A program made the position numbers and the translations under genes. Below, piece by piece: positions 55,937 through 63,467 of a stretch of DNA of 64,000 bases (position 1 is the first letter of the stretch; every line of letters begins with the position of its first letter). The DNA comes from an uncultured Rhodospirillales bacterium (GTDB lineage Bacteria; Pseudomonadota; Alphaproteobacteria; Acetobacterales; Acetobacteraceae). Below the pieces are notes generated by a model, which was not told the DNA's origin, made no database searches, and saw only the letters and a list, made by a program, of their open reading frames with translations. The DNA is taken from contig CAILMF010000005.1 of the NCBI GenBank assembly GCA_903835235.1, positions 1-64,000 of the forward strand, read 5' to 3'.

Positions 55937-56491
55937 CTACATCGCCTCGCGCTGGCGCAGCTTCATGTCCTTGGCCAGCTTGCGCAGCAGCATGTTGCGC
56001 TTCAGCGCGCTGATGTGGTCCACGAACAGCACGCCATCCAGGTGATCCAGCTCGTGCTGCAGGCAGGTGGCCAGCAGGCCGTCGGCCTGCATTTCCTGCT
56101 TCGCACCCGCCAGGTCCAGCCAGCGCAGCTTTACTTCGGCCGGGCGGGTCACGTCCGCGTACTGGCCGGGCAGGGAGAGGCAGCCTTCCTCGCGCGTGTG
56201 CAGTTCCTGGGAGACGGCGACGATTTCCGGGTTCACCAGCACCATCGGTGTCAGCACGTCATCCTTCTGGATGTCCACCACGCACATGCGCAACAGCGTG
56301 CCAACCTGCGGCGCGGCCAGGCCGATGCCGGGGGCCTTGTACATCGTCGCCAGCATGCGCGGCGCCAGCTCTCGCACCAGGTCGGCGTCGGCGGGGCCCA
56401 CGGCGCGGCACTTCTGCCGCAGCTTGGCGTCGGGCACGATCAGGATCGGCAGCAGGTCGTGCCGAAGGTCCGCGGGGGTTTCGTCGCTCAT
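55937..56491 (-). CDS. def: Peptide deformylase
   Basis: A 184-residue metallopeptidase that removes the formyl group from nascent proteins. All three motifs are intact: GIGLAAPQ, EEGCLSLPG (Cys ligand) and QHELDHLDG (two His ligands and catalytic Glu). The start MSDETPADLR has GGGGCGG upstream. It shares a 145-bp divergent region with the Hsp20 gene. Confidence 0.96.
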   Translation of the reverse strand: MSDETPADLRHDLLPILIVPDAKLRQKCRAVGPADADLVRELAPRMLATMYKAPGIGLAAPQVGTLLRMCVVDIQKDDVLTPMVLVNPEIVAVSQELHTREEGCLSLPGQYADVTRPAEVKLRWLDLAGAKQEMQADGLLATCLQHELDHLDGVLFVDHISALKRNMLLRKLAKDMKLRQREAM

Positions 56492-56518
56492 GCCGCCCCG
56501 ATTACCCCCGGCGCCACC

Positions 56519-56550
56519 CCCCTTGCAACCTGGGCCCCTTGCAACCTGGG
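56519..56550. repeat. Perfect 16-nt tandem duplication
   Basis: CCCCTTGCAACCTGGG occurs twice head to tail between def and the hsp20-type gene. A TTGCAA in each copy could serve as a -35-like element, but spacing to a -10 could not be confirmed. Confidence 0.7.
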
Positions 56551-56604
56551 CAGGGGGTGACAACATCCCTATTCGCCAAGGGGTGCTTCGGGCCCGGCGG
56601 CGTT

Positions 56605-56626
56605 GCTTCGCTCTGGATGAGGAGGC
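56605..56626 (+). promoter_or_regulatory. ROSE-type RNA thermometer hairpin before the Hsp20 gene
   Basis: In the leader, GCTTC, a bulged G, then CTC pairs with GAGGAGGC across a TGGAT loop. The Shine-Dalgarno GAGGAGG lies in the 3' arm. The UCGCU segment with an unpaired G opposite the AGGA is the hallmark of ROSE elements, which occlude the ribosome site until heat melts the stem. The start codon is 11 nt past AGGAGG. A GC-rich upstream hairpin (near GGGCCC) may belong to the same element. Confidence 0.6.
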
Positions 56627-56636
56627 CCTGAGGTCC

Positions 56637-57095
56637 ATGTCGCGTTCACCCGTCTTCGGCTCGCCCCTGTTCCTGGGGTTCGACCACCTGGAACAGATGC
56701 TCGATCGCGTGGCGAAGAATGCGGACGGCTATCCGCCCTACAACATCGAACAGATCGGCTCCAACCGCCTGCGGATCACGCTGGCGGTGGCGGGGTTCAG
56801 CATGGACGACCTGCAGATCACGCAGGAAGACAACCAGCTGGTGATCCGCGGCCGGCAGAAGGATGACAGCGAGGGCAGGATCTTCCTGCATCGCGGCATC
56901 GCCGCCCGGCAGTTCCAGCGCGCCTTCGTGCTGGCGGAAGGGATCGATGTGGAAGGCGCCTGGCTGGACAATGGCCTGCTGCATGTCGAGCTTGAGCGAC
57001 CGCAGCCGGAAGTCCGGGTCAAGACCATCCAGATCGGCAAGAAGACCAATGGTGCCGCCAAGCCTGTCGTCGAAGGGCGCACCGGCACCGAGTGA
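56637..57095 (+). CDS. Small heat-shock protein, Hsp20 family
   Basis: A 152-residue ATP-independent chaperone of the IbpA/HspA type. The alpha-crystallin domain spans about 40-125: YNIEQIGSNRLRITLAVAGF, then LVIRGRQKD and GLLHVELERPQPE. A short N-terminal arm (FGSPLFLGFDHLEQMLDRV) and C-terminal tail with a weak IxI-like (TIQIG) complete it. The leader contains a probable ROSE thermometer, so translation is likely heat-activated. A DUF1150 gene follows, as is common in alphaproteobacteria. Confidence 0.93.
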   Translation: MSRSPVFGSPLFLGFDHLEQMLDRVAKNADGYPPYNIEQIGSNRLRITLAVAGFSMDDLQITQEDNQLVIRGRQKDDSEGRIFLHRGIAARQFQRAFVLAEGIDVEGAWLDNGLLHVELERPQPEVRVKTIQIGKKTNGAAKPVVEGRTGTE

Positions 57096-57148
57096 GCATT
57101 CGTTCCATCAGGCGCGGGCCAACTGGCAGCGCCCAACGGAGACACATC

Positions 57149-57382
57149 ATGACCAACAACCAGAATGCCCCCGCCCCCATCAGCCTGGCGCAGCTTTCCC
57201 CCATGGACTGGGCGCGCTTCGGGCTGCAGCAGGTGGCGTATCTGCGCCCGGTCACGCTGAATGGCGTGCAGGCGGTGTCCATCCACGCCGCCGACGGCAC
57301 CCATATTGGCGCCGCGCCCAACCTGGAATCGGCCGCCGCCGCGGTGGTGGAACACGAGATGGCGCCGGTGCTGGTGCACTGA
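57149..57382 (+). CDS. DUF1150 family protein
   Basis: A 77-residue protein. LAQLSPMDWARFGLQQVAYL and GTHIGAAPNLESAAAAVVEH are the conserved blocks of DUF1150, which in alphaproteobacteria usually follows an Hsp20 gene. No catalytic motif or signal. Start at MTNNQNAPAP has CGGAGAC 6 nt upstream. Function unknown; a heat-response accessory role is suggested by context only. Confidence 0.85.
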   Translation: MTNNQNAPAPISLAQLSPMDWARFGLQQVAYLRPVTLNGVQAVSIHAADGTHIGAAPNLESAAAAVVEHEMAPVLVH

Positions 57383-57389
57383 TACCCGC

Positions 57390-57518
57390 GGACTGACGCC
57401 TGCCGCCGGTATCGGTTTTTCCTGCCCCCAAGCGCCAGGCGCCGCCATCCGGCGGCTCGGCAGGAGCTGTAGCCTCCTGCCGTTGGGATGATCCTGGCGG
57501 GCTGACGCCTGCCGCCGG
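57390..57518. repeat. 20-bp direct repeats flanking a hairpin
   Basis: GG(A/G)CTGACGCCTGCCGCCGG appears twice, 109 bp apart, one mismatch. Between them lie a CCGCC/GGCGG hairpin and the 9-bp hairpin at 57458. The arrangement sits between the DUF1150 gene and the kdsD operon. Confidence 0.65.
57458..57482. terminator. Perfect 9-bp hairpin after the Hsp20/DUF1150 operon
   Basis: CGGCAGGAG, a 7-nt loop, CTCCTGCCG, followed by TTGGGA. It is the best candidate terminator between the hsp20 operon and kdsD. Confidence 0.5.
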
Positions 57519-57594
57519 CGCCGCGGTGCTGGCGCAGCTGTGCGTGGGGGGGGGATCACAGTGTTGGCCAAACAGCAACCCATTTGCGGTCTCC

Positions 57595-57610
57595 TGGCAC
57601 GATTCTTGTC
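57595..57610 (+). promoter_or_regulatory. Sigma-54-like promoter upstream of kdsD-lpt-rpoN
   Basis: TGGCACG-ATTC-TTGTC. The -24 half is a perfect consensus and the spacing is right, but the near-invariant GC of the -12 half is GT. It is 53 bp upstream of the kdsD start, at the head of the operon that contains rpoN. Confidence 0.4.
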
Positions 57611-57663
57611 CCGCGCGCTTCAGGCGCGTTGACCCTCGGCGCGGCGAAGCCCATACATCGCGC

Positions 57664-58671
57664 GTGGACTTGCACCTGACCGATACCGCCGCCTGGCAGG
57701 CCGACGACCTCGCTGTCGCCCGCCGCGTCCTGGCCCTGGAAGCCGAGGCCCTGACCCTGCTCTCAGCGGGGCTGGATGGCCGTTTCGCTGACGCTGTCGG
57801 CCTGTTGGCCGGCGCCACCGGGCGCGTGGTCGTCTCCGGCATGGGCAAGTCCGGCCATGTCGCGCGCAAGATCGCGGCGACCATGGCCTCCACCGGCACC
57901 CCCGCGCTGTTCGTCCACCCGGCCGAGGCCAGCCATGGCGACCTCGGCATGATCGTGGCCGGGGATGCGGTGCTGGCGCTGTCCAATTCAGGCGAAACGC
58001 CGGAGCTGGCCGACCTGGTGGCGCATGCGCGGCGCTTCGGGCTGCCGCTGGTGGGCATTACCGGGCGGGCGGAGAGCACGCTGGCGCGGGCCGCCGATGT
58101 GGCGCTGGTGCTGCCCAAGGCGCAGGAGGCCTGCCCGAACGGGCTGGCGCCGACCACCAGCACCACGCTGCAGATTGCGCTGGGCGATGCCATCGCGGTG
58201 GCGCTGCTGACCCGCAAGGGGTTCTCGGCCGCCGATTTCCGCGTGTTCCACCCCGGCGGCAAGCTGGGCGCCAAGCTGTCCCGCGTGCGGGAGTTCATGC
58301 ATGCCGGCGCCGAGATGCCGCTGGCCGGGCCGGAGCTGCGGATGGATGCCGCGCTGGTGGCGATGACCGAGAAGCGCTTCGGCTGCCTCGGCATCGTCGG
58401 CGCCGATGGCGCGCTGGCCGGGATCATCACCGATGGCGACCTGCGCCGCGCCCTGGCGCCCGGCGGCGCCGCCCCGCGGGAGGGGCTGCTGACCCGTACC
58501 GCCGCCGAGGTGATGACGCGCAACCCCCGCACGATCGGGCCGGATGCCCTGGCCGCGGAGGCGCTGCACCTGATGGCCGGGCGGATCACCGCGCTGTTCG
58601 TGGTGGATGCCGGCCGCCGGCCGGTTGGCATTCTGCACCTGCACGACCTGCTGCGCGCGGGGGTGGCATGA
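57664..58671 (+). CDS. kdsD: Arabinose-5-phosphate isomerase KdsD (KpsF/GutQ family)
   Basis: A 335-residue enzyme making D-arabinose 5-phosphate, the precursor of Kdo for lipopolysaccharide. A SIS domain (about 35-185; GMGKSGHVARKIAATMASTG, SNSGETPE, and His in FHPGGKLG) is followed by two CBS domains (about 200-330). A GTG start without clear Shine-Dalgarno was chosen from family length; the reading frame is open further upstream but unlike the family there. It overlaps lptC by 4 nt and leads the LPS-export operon. Confidence 0.9.
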   Translation: MDLHLTDTAAWQADDLAVARRVLALEAEALTLLSAGLDGRFADAVGLLAGATGRVVVSGMGKSGHVARKIAATMASTGTPALFVHPAEASHGDLGMIVAGDAVLALSNSGETPELADLVAHARRFGLPLVGITGRAESTLARAADVALVLPKAQEACPNGLAPTTSTTLQIALGDAIAVALLTRKGFSAADFRVFHPGGKLGAKLSRVREFMHAGAEMPLAGPELRMDAALVAMTEKRFGCLGIVGADGALAGIITDGDLRRALAPGGAAPREGLLTRTAAEVMTRNPRTIGPDALAAEALHLMAGRITALFVVDAGRRPVGILHLHDLLRAGVA

Positions 58672-59363
58672 GGTTGCTGGCCAACGGCACCCCCGGACCC
58701 ACACCGCCCAACGCGCCGCTGGCGCCGCGGCAGATGCTGGCACCCTCCCGCGAGCGCGCGGCGCTGAGCGGGCCGCAGATTGCCCGCCGGCGGATGGCGG
58801 TGCGGCTGGCCAAGCGCGTGCTGCCGGGCCTGGCGCTGCTGCTGCTGGCGATGATCGTGCTGTGGCCGGAATTCCAGCGGACCGAGGATCGCTCTCGCTA
58901 CGCCTTTCGCCGCACCGTCCAGCCGCGGTCGGAATCGCTGCGGGTGACGGCGCCGCGCTACCAGGGCGTGGACGACCTGAACCGGCCCTATACCGTGACC
59001 GCCGACGTGGCCCAGCAGGTGGGCGCCGAGGAGCTGCTGGACCTGACCCAGCCGCGCGGGGATATCCTGATGAACGACGGCAGCTGGATTTACCTGCAAG
59101 CCGAGACCGGGCGCTACGACCGGCCGCGCGACCACCTGAACCTGGCCGGCAAGGTGACGATCTTCCACGACAACGGCACCATGCTGGTGACCGATGTGGC
59201 GGCGGTGGACCTGGCCGCCGGCACCGGCGACGGCGACAAGCCGGTGGCGGCGCAGGGCCCCTTCGGCACCCTGACCTCGGAAGGCTTCGAGCTGCGCGAG
59301 CGCGGCGCTGTCGTCGTCTTCACCGGCCGCGCCCATGCGGTGCTGGAAGGCGACCGCAAATGA
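58668..59363 (+). CDS. lptC: LPS export ABC transporter periplasmic protein LptC
   Basis: A 231-residue bitopic inner-membrane protein linking LptBFG to LptA. A proline-rich cytosolic N-terminus is followed by one helix (VLPGLALLLLAMIVLWP) at about 51-66, and then the periplasmic beta-jellyroll. It shows VTADVAQQVG and the Asp/Asn-rich repeats typical of the family. Starts inside kdsD (ATGA) and stops next to lptA. Confidence 0.9.
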   Translation: MRLLANGTPGPTPPNAPLAPRQMLAPSRERAALSGPQIARRRMAVRLAKRVLPGLALLLLAMIVLWPEFQRTEDRSRYAFRRTVQPRSESLRVTAPRYQGVDDLNRPYTVTADVAQQVGAEELLDLTQPRGDILMNDGSWIYLQAETGRYDRPRDHLNLAGKVTIFHDNGTMLVTDVAAVDLAAGTGDGDKPVAAQGPFGTLTSEGFELRERGAVVVFTGRAHAVLEGDRK

Positions 59364-60403
59364 CCCGTCTGCTCGCCCTGCTGCTGCTGGCGGCGCCCAC
59401 CCTGCTGCATGCCCAGGGCATCGACCTGTCCGGCGGCGGCCCGGTGGACGTGACCGCGACCGATGGAATCGAGTGGCGCCAGACCGAGCAGGTGATCGTG
59501 GCGCGGCGGGATGCGCGGGCGATTCGCGGCGAGGTCACGGTGGATGCGGACCGGCTGATGGCGCGGTATCGCCCCGCCGGCGGTGCCGCCAATGCCGCGC
59601 CTGGCCGCCCGGCCAACCAGCCCCCGGTGATGGGCGAGAACCCCGCCGGCGGCAGCAGCGAGATCTGGCGGCTGGAGGCGGAGGGCCGGGTGACCATCCA
59701 CACCGCCACCGATACCGCCCGCGGCGACCGCGCCGTGTATGACATGGACCAGGCGGTGCTGGTGCTGACCGGGCGCGAGCTTTCGCTGACCACGCCGACG
59801 CAGCTGCTGACCTCGCGCGACAGCCTGGAATACTGGAGCCAGCGGCGCATGGCCGTGGCGCGCGGCAATGCGGTGGCGGTGGACAACCAGGAAGGCCGCC
59901 GGATCAGCGCCGATACCCTGGTTTCCTATCTGCTGGCCGCGGATGCCCCCGCCGCCGCCACCCCTGCCGCGCCGGTCCGCCCGGCCACCGCCAACGCCAA
60001 CGCCACCCCCACCGCCAATGGCCGCGCCGCCGCGCCGGCGCCGGGTGCCGGCAAGGTGGACCGGGTGGAAGCCTTCGGCCATGTCGAGATCCGCACGCCC
60101 ACCGAGGTGGTGCGCGGCGACCGCGGCGTCTACAGCCCCGCCACCGGGATGGCCCGGCTGCTGGGCAATGTCCGCATCACCCGGGGCGACAACCAGGTGA
60201 ACGGCCGCGAGGCCATTGTGAACCTGCGCACCGGCGTGGCCCGGCTGGTTTCCGCCAGCGACCGGGGCGAGCGGGTGCGCGGCCTGATCGTGCCGCAGCA
60301 GGACAAGCCGGGCACGCCCCAAGCCCCTTCGCCTTCGCCTTCCTCTTCCCCTCAGGCCGCGACCCCCCAGGCCAATTCCCCGCAGCAAGGTCGCCGGCCA
60401 TGA
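59360..60403 (+). CDS. lptA: LPS transport periplasmic protein LptA
   Basis: A 347-residue periplasmic protein that bridges inner and outer membranes in LPS export. Signal peptide MTRLLALLLLAAPTLLHAQ. Two OstA-like halves are separated by a Pro/Ala/Thr-rich insertion (about 195-232), and the C-terminus is a Pro/Ser/Gln tail (about 315-347). It is considerably longer than E. coli LptA (185), with the insertion and tail accounting for much of the excess. ATG overlaps the lptC stop; lptB overlaps its stop. Confidence 0.9.
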   Translation: MTRLLALLLLAAPTLLHAQGIDLSGGGPVDVTATDGIEWRQTEQVIVARRDARAIRGEVTVDADRLMARYRPAGGAANAAPGRPANQPPVMGENPAGGSSEIWRLEAEGRVTIHTATDTARGDRAVYDMDQAVLVLTGRELSLTTPTQLLTSRDSLEYWSQRRMAVARGNAVAVDNQEGRRISADTLVSYLLAADAPAAATPAAPVRPATANANATPTANGRAAAPAPGAGKVDRVEAFGHVEIRTPTEVVRGDRGVYSPATGMARLLGNVRITRGDNQVNGREAIVNLRTGVARLVSASDRGERVRGLIVPQQDKPGTPQAPSPSPSSSPQAATPQANSPQQGRRP

Positions 60404-61167
60404 ACAAGCAATCCCCGGCGCCGCTGTTGCAGGCGATAGAGGGCGAGGGCGGGTTGACCGCCATTGGCCTGGGCAAGCGCTACAAGAAGCGCCCGGTGGT
60501 GCGCGGCGTCAGCATTCACTTGAAGCGCGGCGAGGCCGTGGGGTTGCTTGGTCCCAACGGTGCTGGGAAGACCACCACCTTCTACATGATCACCGGCCTG
60601 GTGCAGCCCGATGAGGGCCGGGTGCTGATGGATGGCCACGACGTGACCACGCTGCCGATGTATCGGCGCGCGCGGTTGGGCCTGGGCTACCTGCCGCAGG
60701 AGGCCAGCATCTTCCGCGGCCTTTCGGTGGAGGACAATATCCTGGCGGCGCTGGAGGTGGTGGAGCCGGAGCGCGAGCGGCGCCAGCAGATGCTGGATGC
60801 GCTGCTGGCGGAATTCGGCATCTCCCACCTGCGCCGCGCGCCGGCGCTGGCGCTTTCAGGTGGCGAGCGGCGACGCTGCGAGATTGCCCGGGCACTGGCC
60901 ACGCACCCCAGCTACATCCTGCTGGACGAACCGCTGGCGGGCATCGACCCCATTGCGGTGTCGGAAATCCGCGACCTGGTGAAGCATCTGAAGGACCGTG
61001 GGATCGGCGTGCTGATCACCGACCACAATGTGCGGGAGACGCTGGAGATCATCGACCGCGCCTATATCCTGCACGACGGCCAGGTGATGATGGAGGGCCG
61101 GCCGCAGGAGATCGTCGCGCATGAGGGTGTTCGCCGGGTCTATCTGGGCGAACGCTTCAGCCTGTGA
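60400..61167 (+). CDS. lptB: LPS export ABC transporter ATPase LptB
   Basis: A 255-residue ATPase that drives LPS extraction with LptFG. Walker A GPNGAGKTTT, signature LSGGERRRCEIARAL, Walker B ILLDEPLAGIDPI and H-loop ITDHNVRETL are all present and typical of LptB. Starts within the lptA stop. rpoN follows 35 bp downstream, the classic order in alphaproteobacteria. Confidence 0.96.
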   Translation: MNKQSPAPLLQAIEGEGGLTAIGLGKRYKKRPVVRGVSIHLKRGEAVGLLGPNGAGKTTTFYMITGLVQPDEGRVLMDGHDVTTLPMYRRARLGLGYLPQEASIFRGLSVEDNILAALEVVEPERERRQQMLDALLAEFGISHLRRAPALALSGGERRRCEIARALATHPSYILLDEPLAGIDPIAVSEIRDLVKHLKDRGIGVLITDHNVRETLEIIDRAYILHDGQVMMEGRPQEIVAHEGVRRVYLGERFSL

Positions 61168-61202
61168 TGGCCGGCCTGCGCCGCAGCACGGGGGGCTGAG
61201 CC

Positions 61203-62687
61203 ATGGCCATGGGTCCCCGCCTGGACATGCGGCAGTCGCAGTCGCTGGTGATGACGCCGCAGCTGCGGCAGGCGATCAAGCTGTTGCAGTCCTCCAACCA
61301 GGAGGTGACCGCCTTCGTCGAGGAGGAGCTGGAGCGCAACCCGCTGCTGGAGTGGGATGAGCGCAGCCTGCCCGGCCCGGATGACGGCCGCACCACCAAC
61401 CCGCTGCCGACACCCAGCGAGACGCCCGATGCCGCCAGCGCCGCGGCCGCCGACAGCATGCCGACCGAAGCCACGGCGCCGCTGGATGTCGACTGGTCCA
61501 ACGTGCATGACAGCGACGCCGCCTTCACGCCGAGCCATGGCAGCGGCGGCAGCCACGCCTTCGACGACGACCTCAGCGGCATCGACGACCTGGCGGCGGC
61601 CGGCAAGACGCTGCGCGAGCATCTCGGCGAGCAGATCCGGCTGACCTTCCACGACGGCAAGGAGCGGCTGATCGCGGCGCAGTTGTTGGCGCTGCTGGAC
61701 CCCGCCGGGCGGCTGGCGATTGAGAGCGATGTCATCGCCCGCGCCATGGGCTGCCCGACGGCGCAGGTGGAGCATGTGCGGCTGCTGATGCAGCGCTTCG
61801 ACCCCGTGGGCATGTTCTGCCGCGACCTGCGCGAATGCCTGGCGGTGCAGCTGGCCGACCGCAATCGGTTGGACCCGGCGATGCAGGCGCTGCTGGACAA
61901 CCTGGAATTGCTGGCCCGGCGGGATACCCGCACGCTGATGAAGCTGTGCGGCGTGGACGCCGAGGACATGGCGGAGATGGTCGCCGAATTGCGCCGGCTG
62001 GACCCCAAGCCCGGCGCCAGCTTCGACCAGATGCCGGCGCCGGCGATTGTGCCGGATGTGCTGATGCGCCGCGCGCCGAACGGCGAATGGCTGCTGGAGC
62101 TGAACCCGGAGACGCTGCCACGCGTGCTGGTCAATCGTGGGTTTCATGCGCGCGCCGTGGTGGGGGCGAAGAACAAGGAGGAAAAGGCCTTCCTGGCCGA
62201 GCGGATGCAGACCGCGACCTGGCTGGTGAAATCGCTGGAGCAGCGCGCCAACACCATCATCAAGGTGGCCGCCGAGATCGTCCGCCGGCAGGACGGCTTC
62301 TTCCGCCATGGCGTGGAGCATCTGCGCCCGTTGATTTTGCGCGACGTGGCCGAGGCGGTGGCGATGCACGAAAGCACCGTTTCCCGCGTGACCGCGAACA
62401 AGTACATCGCCACGCCGCGTGGCACCTTCGAGCTCAAGTATTTCTTCACCACTGCCATTGCGGGCACCATGGGTGGCGAAAGTCATAGCGCCGAAGCGGT
62501 ACGCCACCGCATCCGCGCGATGATCGAGGCCGAGGATGCGGCCGATGTGCTGTCCGACGACGCGATTGTCGAGCGGCTGCGCAAGGAAGGCGTGGACATT
62601 GCCCGGCGAACCGTGGCGAAATACCGCGAGGCGCTGCGTATCCCATCCTCCGTGCAGCGCAAGCGGGAGAAGGCCGTTCCGGCCTGA
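61203..62687 (+). CDS. rpoN: RNA polymerase sigma-54 factor
   Basis: A 494-residue sigma factor. Region I (LDMRQSQSLVMTPQLRQAIKLL) is Gln/Leu-rich and mediates activator response. An acidic region II (about 60-135) follows, then the core-binding and HTH regions, and the RpoN box ARRTVAKYRE at 467-476 that reads the -24 element. It controls enhancer-dependent genes, likely including the cyanate operon in this window. hpf follows 93 bp downstream. Confidence 0.97.
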   Translation: MAMGPRLDMRQSQSLVMTPQLRQAIKLLQSSNQEVTAFVEEELERNPLLEWDERSLPGPDDGRTTNPLPTPSETPDAASAAAADSMPTEATAPLDVDWSNVHDSDAAFTPSHGSGGSHAFDDDLSGIDDLAAAGKTLREHLGEQIRLTFHDGKERLIAAQLLALLDPAGRLAIESDVIARAMGCPTAQVEHVRLLMQRFDPVGMFCRDLRECLAVQLADRNRLDPAMQALLDNLELLARRDTRTLMKLCGVDAEDMAEMVAELRRLDPKPGASFDQMPAPAIVPDVLMRRAPNGEWLLELNPETLPRVLVNRGFHARAVVGAKNKEEKAFLAERMQTATWLVKSLEQRANTIIKVAAEIVRRQDGFFRHGVEHLRPLILRDVAEAVAMHESTVSRVTANKYIATPRGTFELKYFFTTAIAGTMGGESHSAEAVRHRIRAMIEAEDAADVLSDDAIVERLRKEGVDIARRTVAKYREALRIPSSVQRKREKAVPA

Positions 62688-62780
62688 GCCGCGCGCCCCT
62701 GGGGCGACACAGACCCTCGGGGTTACCGCCGGCTTCCGGGCGGACCCTTTCCCACTTGGGGAAAGAAGGGTTGAAGCCAC

Positions 62781-63407
62781 ATGCACATCACCGTTGCCGG
62801 CAAGCAGGTCGAAACCGGAGCCGCCCTCCGGGTCCATGTCACCGATGGTCTGGCGACCATCACGGGCAAGTATTTCGACCACGCGCTGGAAGCGAACGTC
62901 ACCTTTCACCACGACCTGAAGGCCAGGGCCGGCGCGCATTTCTGCTGCGACATCAACCTGAAGGCGGGCCGCAACGTGTTCATGCGGGCGGAAGGCGAGG
63001 GGGTGGACGCGCACCGCGCCTTCGACGTGGCGGCGGAGCATCTGGGCAAGCGGTTGCGGCGGTATCGAAGGCGGGTGAACGACCACGCCCGCAGCCTGGC
63101 GGCGCAGCGCGACCTGCCGCCGGCCGAGGAGGCGCGCCAGGTGGTGCTGAGCCAGGCGGAGGAGCCGGAGTTGGAGGAGGTGGCGCTGGAGGAGGCGGCG
63201 CCGCCGACCAATGGCCACGGCCACGCCATGGTGGTGGCCGAGCAGACCACCGAGGTGCTGCGGCTGACCGTCAGCGAGGCGGTGATGCGGCTGGACCTGG
63301 AACACCGCACGGTGATGATGTTCCGCAACAGCGGCAATGGCGCGCTGGGCGTGGTCTATCGGCGGGAGGACGGCCATGTCGGCTGGATCGACGCGCCGGC
63401 AGGGTAG
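62781..63407 (+). CDS. hpf: Ribosome hibernation promoting factor (long form)
   Basis: A 208-residue protein. The N-terminal S30AE domain (about 1-100) binds the 30S subunit; CCDINLKAGRNVFMRAEGEG is part of it. A variable linker (about 115-150) is followed by a C-terminal domain (VSEAVMRLDLEHRTVMMFRN to GWIDAP) that mediates 100S dimer formation, so this is long HPF. Its place after rpoN is conserved across proteobacteria. ptsN, which usually comes next, is absent here. Confidence 0.93.
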   Translation: MHITVAGKQVETGAALRVHVTDGLATITGKYFDHALEANVTFHHDLKARAGAHFCCDINLKAGRNVFMRAEGEGVDAHRAFDVAAEHLGKRLRRYRRRVNDHARSLAAQRDLPPAEEARQVVLSQAEEPELEEVALEEAAPPTNGHGHAMVVAEQTTEVLRLTVSEAVMRLDLEHRTVMMFRNSGNGALGVVYRREDGHVGWIDAPAG

Positions 63408-63426
63408 CGGTAGCGCGGCCGCGATG

Positions 63427-63455
63427 GGTCCAGGGGGGCGGTGCGCCCCTGGACC
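63427..63455. terminator. Bidirectional hairpin between hpf and rnd
   Basis: GGTCCAGGGG, a 9-nt loop, CCCCTGGACC: a perfect 10-bp stem centred between convergent genes. Long GC stem, no T-run on either side. Confidence 0.6.
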
Positions 63456-63467
63456 GGGCGCTGCTGC

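Noticed and set aside
56551-56600. Heat-shock (sigma-32) promoter for Hsp20
   Set aside because: A CCCTATTC -10-like box is present but no CTTG element lies at the right distance.
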